64,000 nt of DNA. Source: Halpernia humi (GTDB lineage: Bacteria; Bacteroidota; Bacteroidia; Flavobacteriales; Weeksellaceae). The stretch is from contig NZ_FNUS01000001.1 of NCBI RefSeq assembly GCF_900108025.1, forward strand, positions 310,001 to 374,000, in the 5' to 3' direction. The position numbers were made by a program, and so were the translations under genes. Shown here one piece after another: positions 52,133-61,396 of this stretch. Each line of letters starts with the position of its first letter. The stretch's first letter is position 1. Under the pieces are notes generated by a model. That model saw only the letters and a list, made by a program, of their open reading frames with translations. It ran no database searches and was not told where the DNA came from.

Positions 52133-53989
52133 TCAATTAATTAATATTTTAAAGTTTTGCTTGTCTGCTTTTAAGAAATAAATTCCTTTCGATAAGCGCG
52201 AAACATCAATAAAATTCTTTCTTCGGAATGGCATATTTTCTTTTAAAATTTCTCTTCCTGATGCATCTATAATTTGTACGATTTTTATTTGATTCAATGT
52301 TGCACTTTGAAAATATATTTTACCACCACTTACCGGATTTGGATAGATTTTAATACGTATCTCTGGAGAATTTGCCAAATTTTTCACTGCTAAAGTCCCT
52401 AAATCTGTGCAAAAATTTACAGGATGTTTTTCCCATTCGTTAATGTTAAATAAATCTGAAGGTTGTTTCACAGAATTTAAACGGTATAGAGAAACGTTTC
52501 CTAAATCATTATAATTATTAATGTCTTTAGAACCGAGCGCATCTACAGTATTGCTTTTGTAGCGTAATTCTACGTAATTACTCCCATTAAAAGTCATTTG
52601 AGGTGCAGCAGACTGAAATTTTGCGTCATCATTTTTGAAACAACTAAAAGCGGCTCTGGGGTTTAAAACTACAAAGGTCTCATTATTCGCGGCAACACCT
52701 TCCAGTTCTAAAGAAGCGGGGAAATAGTAACTCGTGCTGCCCTCAAACTGAATACTTAAATTATAATCTTCCAAGTTGACAGCATGACCTGTTAAATTAG
52801 TGATTTCTATGGCTTTATTATCATAAGTGCCTTCTAAATATTTAGTAATCATTAAATCTTTTGCGTAAATATCTGTATCGTATGTTTGAACTGGTAAAAT
52901 ATTAGTTTCAGCCGATTCTTCGTACGCATTGTTATAAGCTTTTACGGTAAAATTGTAATTTGTGGAAGGATTCAAGTGGTCAACTGTAAAAGAATTCGTT
53001 GATGAAGAACCCACTAAAACGCCGTCTTTAAAAATTTTATAACCAATAATAGAAGGGTCGGAAGGGGCTACCCAGTTTAAGTTTACGAAATAAGCACTCA
53101 CTTTAGACGCGGTTAACGTGGTGGGAACTTGTGGCGTAGTGGTACTTAAAGTTTGATCCCAAATAAGATTTACCCATTCTGGATGATCTATAAAAGGATT
53201 TCTATTTTTTTGGATTTTATAAATGGCGTTGTTACGATCTATTTCGCGTTGAGATACTGGATCTAACTGATTCCAAACTTTCATCAAATTGATAAAAGAA
53301 CTATCATAAGCGCGTTCTTCAGTACCATCTAAAGGGCTTTGGTCTTTTTTCGGATCTGCATTTGTTACAATTTTAAAACCGCTTAATTTACTTTCATATC
53401 TTACGGCGAAATATAAAATACTTCTTGCAACATCTCCTTTAAATTCGTCTATTGGCTCATAAACTCTGCCTGTGTAAATGGCGTCTGGTGTTGCATTGCT
53501 TGCAACTTCAGAGCCATTCGTAAAACTGTGATAAACCGTTTTTCCGCCTACACCGTAAGGGTAATTACTTCTAAGTTGGTTAATTCTTGCATCTGCAGGC
53601 ACTATAAAATTCAAATCAGAAACCATAGGATATTCGCTGTAGAAAGTACTTTGCGGCATCATGTGTTCTTTGTTCCAACCTTGTCCTTCTGCACTTGCAG
53701 AACTTATATTTTGCGTAAAATCATATTCGTAAGCATCTGGTCCGGTGGGATTTTCAGAATAAATATCTAATACAGAATTGTCGTTTTCATAATATTTATC
53801 GGCATCAGTTTGGGGATAAAAACTGCCCAGTTCACCATAATTCCAACTGATGATTTTATTAGAAATAATATGGTGAAGTTCAGATTTTAATTTGTATCCT
53901 GTTAAGCCATTTGTGCTGTCGTAGTATCCAGCGGGAATTTGTGCAACTAAAGAAATTGAAAATAGTAGAAAAAATAGAAGTTTTTTCAT
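52133..53989 (-). CDS. secreted endonuclease I with fibronectin III domain and T9SS C-terminal domain
   Basis: The 618-residue protein starts with a signal peptide (KKLLFFLLFSISLVAQ). The endonuclease I domain (about 20-280) has GWNKEHMMPQSTF and DLNFIVPADARINQLRSNYPYG, the HNH-type metal site. A fibronectin type III module follows (about 290-380, TTLTASKVSAYFVNLNW), then a domain with LTGHAVNLEDYNLSI resembling a lamin-tail fold. The end has YPNPVSGGKIYFQ plus SKGIYFLKADKQNFKILIN, a type A sorting signal for type IX secretion. It is likely a secreted or surface nuclease for DNA scavenging. It converges with the HhH gene with only 30 bases between them. Confidence 0.93.
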   Translation of the reverse strand: MKKLLFFLLFSISLVAQIPAGYYDSTNGLTGYKLKSELHHIISNKIISWNYGELGSFYPQTDADKYYENDNSVLDIYSENPTGPDAYEYDFTQNISSASAEGQGWNKEHMMPQSTFYSEYPMVSDLNFIVPADARINQLRSNYPYGVGGKTVYHSFTNGSEVASNATPDAIYTGRVYEPIDEFKGDVARSILYFAVRYESKLSGFKIVTNADPKKDQSPLDGTEERAYDSSFINLMKVWNQLDPVSQREIDRNNAIYKIQKNRNPFIDHPEWVNLIWDQTLSTTTPQVPTTLTASKVSAYFVNLNWVAPSDPSIIGYKIFKDGVLVGSSSTNSFTVDHLNPSTNYNFTVKAYNNAYEESAETNILPVQTYDTDIYAKDLMITKYLEGTYDNKAIEITNLTGHAVNLEDYNLSIQFEGSTSYYFPASLELEGVAANNETFVVLNPRAAFSCFKNDDAKFQSAAPQMTFNGSNYVELRYKSNTVDALGSKDINNYNDLGNVSLYRLNSVKQPSDLFNINEWEKHPVNFCTDLGTLAVKNLANSPEIRIKIYPNPVSGGKIYFQSATLNQIKIVQIIDASGREILKENMPFRRKNFIDVSRLSKGIYFLKADKQNFKILIN

Positions 53990-54168
53990 GAAATTTAATA
54001 TTTTAAATAATTTTTGTCTTAAAAATTTTGCCGTAAATTTAGTTCTTTCTTTTTTTATTTCAGTTCATTTTCGTTTATTTTTAGTTCGAATCAATTTTAT
54101 TTTTTCCTTTTATGTTAAATAATAAAATCGAAAGTAGAAAGGTTCATTACTAAAATTCTCGTAATCTT

Positions 54169-54176
54169 TAGATTTG
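54169..54176 (+). promoter_or_regulatory. -7 promoter box for the CoA-transferase subunit A gene
   Basis: TAGATTTG matches TAnnTTTG, 45 bases before the ATG at 54222. Confidence 0.5.
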
Positions 54177-54221
54177 TAGATTAAAAAAAAAGCCCTAATT
54201 TTAAGCAAAGAAAAATTTAAA

Positions 54222-54920
54222 ATGATAGACAAAAGAGTCGCAAACGTAGAAGACGCTTTAGCAGATATAAAAGATGGACAAACCATTATGCTCGGCGGTT
54301 TCGGACTTTGCGGAATTCCCGAAAACAGTATAGCAGAACTCGTTAAGAAAAACGTCACTAATCTTACATGCATTTCTAACAATGCCGGAGTTGACGATTT
54401 TGGTTTGGGTTTATTACTTCAGAAAAAGCAAATCAAAAAGATGATTTCTTCTTACGTCGGTGAAAACGCAGAATTTGAGCGTCAAATGCTTTCTGGGGAA
54501 TTAGAAGTAGAACTCACACCACAAGGCACTTTAGCCGAAAAATGCCGCGCTGCACAAGCCGGAATTCCCGCTTTTTATACGCCTGCAGGTTATGGAACAG
54601 AAGTCGCAAAAGGCAAAGAAACCAAAGAATTTCACGGTAAAATGCACATTTTAGAACACGCTTTTGAAGCCGATTTCTCCATCGTGAAAGCCTGGAAAGG
54701 CGATCACGCCGGAAATTTAATTTTTAAAGGAACTGCCAGAAATTTTAATGCACCAATGTCTGGCGCGGGAAAAATTACCATTGCAGAAGTAGAAGAGTTG
54801 GTAGAACCGGGCGTTTTAGATCCCAATGAAATCCACATTCCTGGGATTATGGTGCAACGCATTTTTCAAGGTGAGAGGTTTGAGAAAAGGATAGAGCAGC
54901 GGACGGTGAGGAAGAAATAA
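54222..54920 (+). CDS. scoA: 3-oxoacid (acetoacetate/succinyl) CoA-transferase subunit A
   Basis: The 232-residue protein carries the subunit A motif [16 protein letters not shown], then [34 protein letters not shown] and [20 protein letters not shown]. With subunit B (57291) it forms an SCOT-like enzyme that moves CoA between succinyl-CoA and acetoacetate. Normally the two genes are adjacent; here an ABC transporter on the other strand and a broken lipoprotein gene lie between them, 2.4 kb in all. Confidence 0.95.
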   Translation: MIDKRVANVEDALADIKDGQTIMLGGFGLCGIPENSIAELVKKNVTNLTCISNNAGVDDFGLGLLLQKKQIKKMISSYVGENAEFERQMLSGELEVELTPQGTLAEKCRAAQAGIPAFYTPAGYGTEVAKGKETKEFHGKMHILEHAFEADFSIVKAWKGDHAGNLIFKGTARNFNAPMSGAGKITIAEVEELVEPGVLDPNEIHIPGIMVQRIFQGERFEKRIEQRTVRKK

Positions 54921-54928
54921 TATTTGTG

Positions 54929-55339
54929 ATGAAAATAAAAAATATACTATTACTTTTCACCTTATTTTCTTTTACAAGTTGTCGTGAAATAAAAACTAAT
55001 GATCCAAATGAAGTTTATAAATTTTGAACTGGAACTAATCCAAATTCTGATTTAAAATTAATTAATGGACATTATTGGCAATCTGTTCATTGGACAAAAG
55101 AATATGTTATGTTTTTAGAATTTTCACCAAAAAGATTTTGGTCAAGTGAATTTATTAAGCAAAATAACTTAATTCTTGATTCTACGAAAAATAACGAGTT
55201 TACAGAGTCAAAGCCAAGTTGGTTTAAACCATCAAAGGATTCAAAAAAATACAAAATAGATGGTGATTTTGATCAAGGTTCAAGATATTTTATCGATGAA
55301 AAAACTGGGATTTGCTTTTTTTATGAAATTCAATTGTAA
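54929..55339 (+). pseudogene. lipoprotein gene with an in-frame TGA
   Basis: The frame opens with ATG at 54929 and encodes a lipoprotein signal (LLLFTLFSFTSCRE, lipobox cysteine at about residue 18). It is interrupted by TGA at 55025-55027 and continues in the same frame (TGTNPNSDLKL, then HYWQSVHWTKEYVMF) to a stop at 55339, about 136 codons. A single TGG-to-TGA change would explain this. There is no evidence of a recoding signal. The gene family is not recognised. It starts eight bases after the scoA stop. Confidence 0.75.
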
Positions 55340-55384
55340 ATTATTTGCTCTAAAAAATTAAATCGCCTAATTAAAGTCAACTTT

Positions 55385-57172
55385 TCAAACCTTCCGTTCC
55401 CCAATTTGTTGTCGCCACATCGCATAATACAAACCTTTTTCGGCTAAAAGATTTTCGTGTGAAGCCATTTCTATCACTTGTCCTTTTTCTAGCACGTAGA
55501 TTCGGTCAGCGTGCATAATGGTGCTTAATCTGTGAGCAATAAGAACGGTGATTTGTTCTTTTTCTTTAGAAATTTCTCTTATCGTAGAAGTAATTTCTTC
55601 TTCTGTAATGCTGTCTAAAGCGGAAGTGGCTTCATCAAAAATAAGCAAATGTGGTTTTCTCAATAAGGCTCTTGCGATGGCAATTCTTTGTTTTTCGCCA
55701 CCGCTTAATTTTAAACCGCCTTCACCAATTACGGTTTCAATTCCGTTGTCGGCTCTTGCAATTAATCCTGTACAACTAGATTTTTGTAAAGCCATTTGCA
55801 AATCGTCGTCTGTTGCATTTGGGTTTACAAACAAAAGATTTTCTTTTATCGTGCCCGCAAAAAGTTGCGTGTCTTGCGTTACAAAGCCAATTTGATTTCT
55901 AAGTTCATCAAAATCAAATTCTTTTCCGTTGATATTATTATAAAAAATTTCACCTTCTTTTGGTCTGTAAAGTCCTACTAATAATTTAACAAGAGTACTT
56001 TTTCCAGCGCCACTTGGCCCAACAAATGCTATTGTTTCACCATTTTTTACTTCAAAAGAAATATCGTTTAACGCTTTGAAAGAAGCCGATTGGTGTTTAA
56101 ATGACACATTTTTAAATTCTAGTTTTTCAATCGCACCAATTTGTTTTGGGGTTTGAGGTTTTTGCTCTACCGGTTTTTTCATCAATTGATCGAAATTATG
56201 CAGAGAAGCCTGCGCTTCACGATAAGAAATAATGATGTTGCCAATTTCTTGCATAGGTCCGAAAATAAAGAAACCATAAAAAACTAAAGATAAATATTGA
56301 CCTGGTGTTACAATGTTTTTAAATATTAAAAATAATAATGTAAAAGTGATGGTTTGCTGCAAAAAATTCACCATCGTTCCTTGTATAAAACTTAAAGATC
56401 GTATGTTTTTAACTTTCTTCAGTTCTAATCCTAATATTTTGTAAGTATTGTTATTCAGACGTTTAACTTCCTGTTTCGTTAATCCTAAACTTTTAACAAT
56501 CTCAATATTACGCAAACTTTCTGTGGTGCTTCCAGCCAAACTATTGGTTTCGGTAACGATTGTTTTTTGTATGTGTTTTATTTTTTTACTTAATAAATTG
56601 GTGATAAAAGAAATGATTAAAATCCCAACGACATAAACTGGCATTATCGACCAATGCAAACGAATGGCGTAGATGGAAACGAAGATGATACTTACCAAAA
56701 TCCCAAAAAACACATTGATGAAATTGGTGATAAATTTCACAGAATCTTCCCGAACTTTGGTTAAAATCGACAAAGTTTCGCCACTTCTTTGGTCTTCAAA
56801 TTCTTGATAAGGCAACGCCATAGAATGCTGCAAACCGTCCGTAAAAATATTTGCGCCAAATTTTTGCGTAATCACATTCACTACATAATCCTGAAATGCT
56901 TTTGCAATTCTACTTACCATCGCAGTTCCAATTAATAAACCAAGAAAATAAAAAACGCCGTGGTACAAATCCGTCCCATAAAAAAATTCGTTTAAAGTTC
57001 TGGGTATTTTTTTTGCGGTGTCAAAAAAATTAGGATGTGTAACCAACTGATCTAGAATATTTCCAGTAATTGCAGGGCCAAATAGAGAGAAAACCTGGTT
57101 CACAGTCGCTAAAAATAAGGAAAGGAAAAGCAACCATTTGTGAGGTTTTAAATATCTTAATAATGTTTTCAT
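55385..57172 (-). CDS. ABC transporter, fused permease and ATP-binding protein
   Basis: The 595-residue protein has six membrane helices in the first 330 residues (KTLLRYLKPHKWLLFLSLFLA is the start) and a nucleotide-binding domain after residue 345. Its motifs are GPSGAGKSTLVKLL (Walker A), LSGGEKQRIAIARALL (signature) and LLIFDEATSALD (Walker B), followed by the switch histidine in IAHRLSTI. It is a half-size exporter of the MsbA/multidrug type. The substrate is unknown. It separates the two CoA-transferase genes and is transcribed against them. Confidence 0.94.
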   Translation of the reverse strand: MKTLLRYLKPHKWLLFLSLFLATVNQVFSLFGPAITGNILDQLVTHPNFFDTAKKIPRTLNEFFYGTDLYHGVFYFLGLLIGTAMVSRIAKAFQDYVVNVITQKFGANIFTDGLQHSMALPYQEFEDQRSGETLSILTKVREDSVKFITNFINVFFGILVSIIFVSIYAIRLHWSIMPVYVVGILIISFITNLLSKKIKHIQKTIVTETNSLAGSTTESLRNIEIVKSLGLTKQEVKRLNNNTYKILGLELKKVKNIRSLSFIQGTMVNFLQQTITFTLLFLIFKNIVTPGQYLSLVFYGFFIFGPMQEIGNIIISYREAQASLHNFDQLMKKPVEQKPQTPKQIGAIEKLEFKNVSFKHQSASFKALNDISFEVKNGETIAFVGPSGAGKSTLVKLLVGLYRPKEGEIFYNNINGKEFDFDELRNQIGFVTQDTQLFAGTIKENLLFVNPNATDDDLQMALQKSSCTGLIARADNGIETVIGEGGLKLSGGEKQRIAIARALLRKPHLLIFDEATSALDSITEEEITSTIREISKEKEQITVLIAHRLSTIMHADRIYVLEKGQVIEMASHENLLAEKGLYYAMWRQQIGERKV

Positions 57173-57290
57173 TCTTTTAAAATAGTAAGTTGCAAAAATA
57201 CTGATAAATTACTTGCTTTTTGTTGAATTTTCTTCGGTTGTGGTTTATTATTAATTGAATTTTTTTTAAATTGCAATACAACATTTTATT

Positions 57291-57944
57291 ATGCTCACAA
57301 AAGAACAAATCGCCCAAAGAATTTCGAAAGAAGTGAAAGACCGCTATTATGTTAATCTTGGAATTGGTATTCCGACTTTGGTTGCGAATTATGTTCCAGA
57401 CAACATTAACGTTGAATTTCAAAGTGAAAATGGCGTGCTTGGAATGGGTCCTTTTCCTTTTGAAGGTGAAGAAGATGCCGATTTAATTAATGCTGGAAAG
57501 CAAACAATTACGGCACTTCCGGGCGCCTCTTTTTTTGATTCTGCTTTTAGTTTTGGTATGATTAGAAGTCAAAAAGTAGATCTTACTATTCTTGGCGCAA
57601 TGGAAGTTTCCGAAAAAGGTGATATCGCCAATTGGAAAATCCCCGGGAAAATGGTGAAAGGAATGGGCGGCGCGATGGATTTGGTAGCTTCTGCGGAAAA
57701 TATTATTGTTGCGATGATGCACGTTAATAAAAAAGGTGAATCTAAAATTTTGAAAAATTGTACTTTACCTTTAACTGGCGTAAATTGTGTGAAAAAAATA
57801 GTTACAGAATTAGCGGTTTTAGAAGTTACGCCAAATGGTTTTAAACTTTTAGAGCGAGCGCCCGGCGTTTCTGTGGATGATATTATAAATGCAACCGAAG
57901 CGGATTTAATTATTGATGGTGAAATCCCTGAAATGCAATTTTAA
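57291..57944 (+). CDS. scoB: 3-oxoacid (acetoacetate/succinyl) CoA-transferase subunit B
   Basis: The 217-residue protein has YVNLGIGIPTLVANYVPD and FQSENGVLGMGPFPFEGEED, in which the glutamate of the SENGVLG loop is the nucleophile that forms the CoA thioester. Further motifs are GGAMDLVASAENIIV and LPLTGVNCVKKIVTELAVLEV. It partners with the subunit A gene at 54222. It starts about 120 bases from the divergent ABC transporter gene. No TAnnTTTG box is obvious upstream. Confidence 0.95.
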   Translation: MLTKEQIAQRISKEVKDRYYVNLGIGIPTLVANYVPDNINVEFQSENGVLGMGPFPFEGEEDADLINAGKQTITALPGASFFDSAFSFGMIRSQKVDLTILGAMEVSEKGDIANWKIPGKMVKGMGGAMDLVASAENIIVAMMHVNKKGESKILKNCTLPLTGVNCVKKIVTELAVLEVTPNGFKLLERAPGVSVDDIINATEADLIIDGEIPEMQF

Positions 57945-57985
57945 ATAAAAAAGAAAATTAAGAATTTAAATTTTCAAATTTAATT

Positions 57986-58516
57986 TTAAGGCTCAAAACT
58001 TTCAAATTTTCCATTGGAATAAAACATCACGATTTTTTTTAATATAACTTTTTCATTATCAGTTGATTGCAAATTATTTTTATCAAAATTTTGCTCTAAT
58101 CGTTGAGAATCGCTTATTTTCATTTTATCTTCATCTTTATTCGGAATAGAGAATTCTCGTGGCGTTTCTTTTTTAATTTTATCTTCAGATTCAGTGATAC
58201 CAAATTGGTCGTCATCAATTAGACTAAATAAGTCGGGTAGTGCAACTGGTTTTTTAGGGTTCTCATTTTTCGCACTTTCCTCTAACTCGGATTTTTTTGA
58301 AACCAAAATCATCTCACCTTCGCCATTAATGAGCCAATCCCAACTGATTTCTGGAAATCTTGCTTTTATTTTGGTTACAAATTCTAAAGACGGTTTATTT
58401 CTACCAGAAGTGACGTGTGAAATACTAGAGCGTTGCACTTCAATTTCATCTGCAAATTCAGAAGATGTAAAACCACTGTATTCCAAAATTTTTCCAATTC
58501 GATCATTCAAATTCAT
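57986..58516 (-). CDS. XRE family helix-turn-helix regulator
   Basis: The 176-residue protein begins with an XRE domain: NDRIGKILEYSGFTSSEFADEI, VQRSSISHVTSGRNKPSLEFV and KARFPEISWDWLINGEGEM. The rest is a polar, acidic linker (ENPKKPVALPDLFSLIDD, SEDKIKKETPREF) without a known fold. This is typical of flavobacterial helix-turn-helix proteins with an uncharacterised C-terminal tail. Four TTACA-N2-TGTAA-like palindromes lie 20-90 bases upstream and may be its own operator, with further copies upstream of terC and the M14 gene. The nearest copy also includes a TAnnTTTG box (58541-58548 on the minus strand). Confidence 0.9.
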   Translation of the reverse strand: MNLNDRIGKILEYSGFTSSEFADEIEVQRSSISHVTSGRNKPSLEFVTKIKARFPEISWDWLINGEGEMILVSKKSELEESAKNENPKKPVALPDLFSLIDDDQFGITESEDKIKKETPREFSIPNKDEDKMKISDSQRLEQNFDKNNLQSTDNEKVILKKIVMFYSNGKFESFEP

Positions 58517-58537
58517 TTCTAAATTTATTTTAATGAA

Positions 58538-58605
58538 TTACAAATGTAAAACATTAAATTTTTTAATAAAAATACATTTGTAACAAATGTTAATTACAAA
58601 TGTAA
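58538..58605. promoter_or_regulatory. cluster of four TTACA-N2-TGTAA-like palindromes upstream of the XRE gene
   Basis: The copies are TTACAAATGTAA (58538-58549), ATACATTTGTAA (58572-58583), TAACAAATGTTA (58581-58592) and TTACAAATGTAA (58594-58605). The first overlaps a -7 box TACATTTG (minus strand). They could be an XRE operator array, or partly promoter elements. Confidence 0.55.
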
Positions 58606-58743
58606 ATAGAATTATAAAATATTCATTAGTAATAAGTTAAAGATAAAAATATTTAAAAATAAATAATTAACTAATGTAATTTAATAAATTGAAACAAAGT
58701 TTTGTGAGAAAATATTTATAAAATAAAATCTGTTAGAATAAAA

Positions 58744-58765
58744 AAACCTCAATTTACTGAGGTTT
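58744..58765 (-). terminator. terminator after terC
   Basis: AAACCTCA and TGAGGTTT pair over ATTTAC, with an A run on the plus strand that gives T residues on the minus strand. Confidence 0.8.
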
Positions 58766-58787
58766 AATTGTAAAAGATATCAAGATT

Positions 58788-59876
58788 TTAGTATCGTCTA
58801 TCTTCGTCGCCTGGATCATATTTTAATTTTCTATCTTTTATTTTCACAGGATTTAGAAGCGAGGCTACAATACTGCTGCCTAAAATAACAATAATAATTA
58901 GCAACGAATGGGTTGTTTTGAAGCCTAATGCGTCCATTTGGCTATGTAAAATCATTTTCAAACCGATGAACGTTAGCAAAGCAGCAAGGCCTATTTTTAG
59001 GTACCTTAATTTATCTATAACACCGGCCAATAAAAAGAACATGGAGCGCAAACCGATGATGGCAAAAATATTAGAAAAAAATACGATATAAGGATCTTTT
59101 GTGACCGAAAATATGGCTGGAATGCTATCTACTGCAAAGATTAAATCTGTAAATTCTACGATTACTAAAACCAAAAGGAGTGGTGTGATTTTACGAACTC
59201 CGTTTATGACTACCCAAAATTTATCGCCCACAAAATGATTGTGCACTTTAAAATATTTGTTTGCAAATTTTACAACAGGATGATGGTGCGTGTCGATAGT
59301 TTCTTCTTTATTGCGATCGATAAACATTTTGACACCGGTGAATATTAAAAAAGCGCCAAACACGTATAAAATCCATTCAAATTTGGTGATTAAAGCGGCA
59401 CCTAAAAAAATAAACGCAAAGCGCATTGCAATTGCACCTAAAATACCCCAAAATAAAACCCGATGGTAGTTTTTCTGAACCACATTAAACGACGTGAAAA
59501 TAAGCATAATTACAAAAATATTATCCACAGAAAGTGCATATTCAACTACATAACCGGTCAAGAATTCTAAACCTAAATTTTGATTATATAAGTCTAAACT
59601 AGATTGAAAGTCTGAATCAATAACCTTAACGGGTTGATGGTGCTTAAGAATGACACTTTTTAATTCTGCAATATTACCAATGCCATGAATAAGATGCCCA
59701 TAGGTAAGTAGAAAAAAGTAAAAAACCATTGCCAACGCAACCACTGCAAAGCTCATCACGCCGGCCTGTTTAAGCGAAATATTTTCGGTTTTTTTACTTA
59801 ATAATCCCAAGTCAAATGCCAAGAGCAATCCTATAAAAAGAAGAAAGCCAAGCAAAAATATTAATTCACTACTCAT
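58788..59876 (-). CDS. TerC/Alx family membrane protein (metal homeostasis)
   Basis: The 362-residue protein has about nine membrane helices and the TerC motifs: YVVEYALSVDNIFVIMLIF, FIFLGAALITKFEWILYVFGAFLIFTGVKM and the second VIVEFTDLIFAVDSIPAIF. The two conserved aspartates in SVDN and AVDS mark the metal site. Members export Mn2+ or assist metalation of exported proteins. The gene lies between a terminator and a promoter region with a CAAAGATA box (59893-59900) and a TTACAAATGTAA motif (59927-59938). Confidence 0.92.
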   Translation of the reverse strand: MSSELIFLLGFLLFIGLLLAFDLGLLSKKTENISLKQAGVMSFAVVALAMVFYFFLLTYGHLIHGIGNIAELKSVILKHHQPVKVIDSDFQSSLDLYNQNLGLEFLTGYVVEYALSVDNIFVIMLIFTSFNVVQKNYHRVLFWGILGAIAMRFAFIFLGAALITKFEWILYVFGAFLIFTGVKMFIDRNKEETIDTHHHPVVKFANKYFKVHNHFVGDKFWVVINGVRKITPLLLVLVIVEFTDLIFAVDSIPAIFSVTKDPYIVFFSNIFAIIGLRSMFFLLAGVIDKLRYLKIGLAALLTFIGLKMILHSQMDALGFKTTHSLLIIIVILGSSIVASLLNPVKIKDRKLKYDPGDEDRRY

Positions 59877-59892
59877 TTAAAAACTTTAATCA

Positions 59893-59900
59893 CAAAGATA
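59893..59900 (-). promoter_or_regulatory. -7 promoter box for terC
   Basis: CAAAGATA reads TATCTTTG on the minus strand and matches TAnnTTTG, 17 bases before the ATG. Confidence 0.55.
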
Positions 59901-59926
59901 ACTTAAATCCAATTTAAACTAAAATA

Positions 59927-59938
59927 TTACAAATGTAA
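59927..59938. promoter_or_regulatory. TTACAAATGTAA motif upstream of terC
   Basis: The 12 bases are identical to the copies in front of the XRE gene. The centre lies near -45 relative to the predicted terC start. CAAATGTA inside it could also act as a -7 box. Confidence 0.45.
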
Positions 59939-60159
59939 AATCGTTAGAAGTTTAATTTTATTTGTGCATAACTTGTTTATGTGTCTTTTCTACAAATGGC
60001 TAAAACTTGCAACTTTTCCACTTAAACTTATTTTAATATTAAACTTTAAATAAATTTTATAAAGAATTGATTTAAAGTAATATATGATTTTTAATTATAA
60101 ATAATGCAATTAACAATAATATCAACAGACAAACTGTCATTTTGCTTTGTTTAATAAAT

Positions 60160-60171
60160 TTACAAATGTAT
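60160..60171. promoter_or_regulatory. TTACAAATGTAT motif upstream of the M14 peptidase gene
   Basis: One base differs from the XRE-upstream copies. It lies 55 bases before the ATG at 60226. The rest of the 349-base gap from terC holds no gene. Confidence 0.4.
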
Positions 60172-60225
60172 TATTTTGACTGTTTTATAAAATAGATTAA
60201 ATTTGAAAAATGTAAATTGATAAAA

Positions 60226-61329
60226 ATGAATGAAGATTTTACTTATCGGAAAAATGCCCTTTTCCCACAGCGTTATATTTCCCCAAAAAAATTATTTATT
60301 TTCTTACAAGAGAATTATGGCGATTATATTTCGGAAGTTGGAAGTTCCACGCTGCACCAGCCTATCTTCAAATTTTCTTTCGGAACAGGAAAATTGAGAA
60401 TTGCCGCTTGGTCGCAAATGCACGGCAATGAATCTACAGCGACTCTTGCAATGTTAGATTTGCTTTATTCCATTGAACAGGATAGAAAATTGAAATTAGA
60501 ATTAGAAAATCAAATCTCTTTAGATTTTATTTTTATGCTAAACCCAGATGGTAGCGAAAAATGGACGCGCAGAAATGCTTTAGATATTGATTTGAATAGA
60601 GATTTTAATCAGGAATCTAGTTTAGAAATTAAGATTTTAAAGCAATTAATAGAAACCGGGAATTATGATTATGCTCTAAATCTGCACGATCAACGAACGA
60701 TTTTTACAACAGATGGCATTCATCCTGCAACGCTTTCTTTTCTCTCTCCGTCAGAAAATATTGAACGCGAAATTACTCAGACTAGAAAGAAAAGTATGGC
60801 CATTATTGCATTCATTTATAATCGATTAGATATTAAATTAAAAAATCAGATTGGGCGCTATTCTGATGAATTTTATCCCAATTCAGTAGGAGATAATTTG
60901 ATGAAAATGGGTATTCCAACAATTTTGTTTGAAGGTGGTCATTTTCAAAATGATTATATCCGAAATGAAACTAGAAAATTTTATACAATTGCTCTATATT
61001 ACGCCATTTCTGGAATGATTGAGTTAAAAGATTCCACAGAAAATTTTGAAACTTATTTCGAAATTCCTGAAAATAGGGAGACGCATTTCGATGTTATTTA
61101 TAGAAATGTAAAACTAAATACAGATTTTCATTGCATATTAGATGTGGCAATTCAGTTTCGGGAAGAGTATAAAGGTGGAGACGAAATTGAATTCACGCCA
61201 ATTGTAGTAGAAGTGGGTGATTTGGGCAAAAAGAAAGGCTGGAAAGAAATAGATTGTACGGGAAAATTCTTTAAATCTGAAAAAAAATTTCCAAAACTAA
61301 ATGAAATTCAGAATTTTGAAATAATTTAA
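60226..61329 (+). CDS. M14 family zinc carboxypeptidase
   Basis: From ATG 60226 the protein (367 residues) begins NEDFTYRKNALFPQRYISPKK; a TTG nine bases earlier is a less likely start. The zinc site is QMHGNESTAT (HxxE-type) with LNLHDQRTIF supplying the third histidine. The catalytic Glu is in ILFEGGHF, and DLNRDFNQES is also typical. No signal peptide is seen, so it is probably cytosolic, as in many flavobacterial M14 members. The substrate is likely a peptide, perhaps from peptidoglycan. A bidirectional terminator separates it from fabI. Confidence 0.88.
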   Translation: MNEDFTYRKNALFPQRYISPKKLFIFLQENYGDYISEVGSSTLHQPIFKFSFGTGKLRIAAWSQMHGNESTATLAMLDLLYSIEQDRKLKLELENQISLDFIFMLNPDGSEKWTRRNALDIDLNRDFNQESSLEIKILKQLIETGNYDYALNLHDQRTIFTTDGIHPATLSFLSPSENIEREITQTRKKSMAIIAFIYNRLDIKLKNQIGRYSDEFYPNSVGDNLMKMGIPTILFEGGHFQNDYIRNETRKFYTIALYYAISGMIELKDSTENFETYFEIPENRETHFDVIYRNVKLNTDFHCILDVAIQFREEYKGGDEIEFTPIVVEVGDLGKKKGWKEIDCTGKFFKSEKKFPKLNEIQNFEII

Positions 61330-61350
61330 AAACAATTTTGAGATAAAAAA

Positions 61351-61375
61351 ATACCTTCAAAAAATTTGAAGGTAT
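61351..61375. terminator. bidirectional terminator between the M14 and fabI genes
   Basis: ATACCTTCAAA and TTTGAAGGTAT form a perfect stem over AAA, with an A run on one side and a T run on the other. It serves both converging genes. Confidence 0.85.
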
Positions 61376-61396
61376 TTTTAATATTTTTAGTAATCT

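Noticed and set aside
55025..55027. TGA as a selenocysteine codon
   Set aside because: No SECIS-like hairpin follows, and no redox motif surrounds the position. A nonsense change or sequencing error is simpler.
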